In this document: piece by piece, positions 63,731-64,000 of the stretch | Layout: each line of letters begins with the position of its first letter | Position numbering within the stretch: position 1 is the first letter of the stretch | Assembly: GCA_016931515.1 (NCBI GenBank) | Contig: JAFGEQ010000019.1 | Span: forward strand, 62,001 to 126,000 | Reading direction: 5' to 3' | Source: a candidate division CSSED10-310 bacterium | GTDB lineage: Bacteria > CSSED10-310 | DNA: 64,000 bases | The notes under the pieces: model-generated | What the model was told of the DNA's origin: nothing | What the model saw: only the letters and a program-made list of their open reading frames with translations | Databases searched by the model: none | Made by a program: the position numbers and the translations under genes

Positions 63731-64000
63731 ACGAATATCTCCTGATACGATTGAACTTTTCGAGACTCTGCTCCAGTGAAAAAATCATCGGTCTCGAAAA
63801 GGGATCAAAGCTATCAAAGGGTAATAGCGGTGTCAAACCAACTGATATGAGAATTAACGGGATCCGATGAACCTGGCCAGAAGAGAATAACTACGCGCAG
63901 TCAGCCTCCAAGCAGAGACTGAATATATCGGTTAGTCGGGAATCGGTGGGTGGAGTCTGGATGAATCATTTTTTTGCCGATTCAGACGTTGCTTTCCTTC
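63731..64000 (-). promoter_or_regulatory. Leader and promoter region of the PAPS/phosphodiesterase operon
   Basis: A minus-strand promoter candidate has TTGACA (63831-63836), 17-nt spacer and TAGCTT (63808-63813). Between it and the TTG start is a perfect 11-bp inverted repeat CTTTTCGAGAC (63756-63766) and GTCTCGAAAAG (63791-63801) with a 24-nt spacer. The remaining 160 nt to the right edge hold no ORF or RNA gene I could recognise. Confidence 0.45.

Overview
The window looks like a chromosomal segment from an uncultured, diderm (Gram-negative-type) bacterium with moderate GC. Evidence for a diderm cell is a heptosyltransferase-type glycosyltransferase, a lipoprotein-anchored ABC binding protein, exported proteins with signal peptides and a GspE/PilB-type ATPase. 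Pro-Thr linkers in a surface protein, DUF4388 and B12-binding radical SAM proteins, bactofilin, tricorn protease and many alkaline-phosphatase-superfamily enzymes recall little-studied lineages of the PVC/FCB/candidate-phylum type. I cannot place it more precisely. The genetic code is standard: TAG, TGA and TAA all end intact genes. I saw no rRNA, tRNA, CRISPR array, transposase or phage gene.

Layout. 0-1.7 kb: a response regulator running off the left edge, then a scar in which an ALDH7-type aldehyde dehydrogenase and a LysR regulator have both lost their 5' halves at one junction. 1.7-6.5 kb: dapF, guaB and a surface von Willebrand A protein. 6.5-11.2 kb: first B12-radical-SAM pair with a GT39 membrane glycosyltransferase. 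11.2-14.3 kb: overlapping operon of DUF502, a membrane-anchored class II glutamine amidotransferase, an exported YidD-like protein and a TPR/TM protein. 14.5-15.9 kb: ECF sigma, zinc anti-sigma and YbjQ. 15.9-17.5 kb: pyrD-pyrE. 17.6-24.2 kb: bactofilin, membrane-anchored GspE-type ATPase, DUF4388/J-like/TPR protein, DUF2062, archease and RtcB. 24.2-28.4 kb: tRNA-binding protein, then lysine-ketoglutarate reductase, saccharopine dehydrogenase and a GT2. 28.4-32.9 kb: second B12-radical-SAM pair with a membrane sulfatase-fold enzyme. 33-36.7 kb: HD-GYP response regulator and hybrid-free sensor kinase. 36.7-40 kb: tricorn protease. 40.2-43.9 kb: GalT/HIT-like transferase, GT39, heptosyltransferase. 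44-50 kb: UgpABE-like ABC operon (no ATPase gene) with a secreted GATase-like protein and a DHH phosphoesterase. 50-64 kb: YbcI-like membrane hydrolase and a long minus-strand run combining sulfate activation (sat, cysC), a PHP phosphoesterase and five alkaline-phosphatase-superfamily enzymes.

How the genes may work together. The most striking region is 51.2-63.7 kb. Sat and CysC make PAPS, and the PHP enzyme belongs to a family that degrades the by-product pAp, so the PAPS cycle is nearly complete but no sulfotransferase is visible. These genes are interleaved with alkaline-phosphatase-fold enzymes carrying Thr or Ser rather than Cys as nucleophile, one of them fused to a flippase-like membrane domain. 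Three of these enzymes, the APS kinase itself, and a related enzyme 24 kb away end in a similar short tail (R/K-L-x-x-L-G-Y). I read this as a candidate system for building or remodelling sulfated or phosphorylated surface glycolipids. That function is inference; the gene order, motifs and tails are seen directly. The two B12-radical-SAM pairs are evident paralogues, each next to a different membrane enzyme. Lysine breakdown by the saccharopine route is encoded at 24.7-27.3 kb, while the ALDH7 fragment at the left edge is the enzyme type for the next step of that route.
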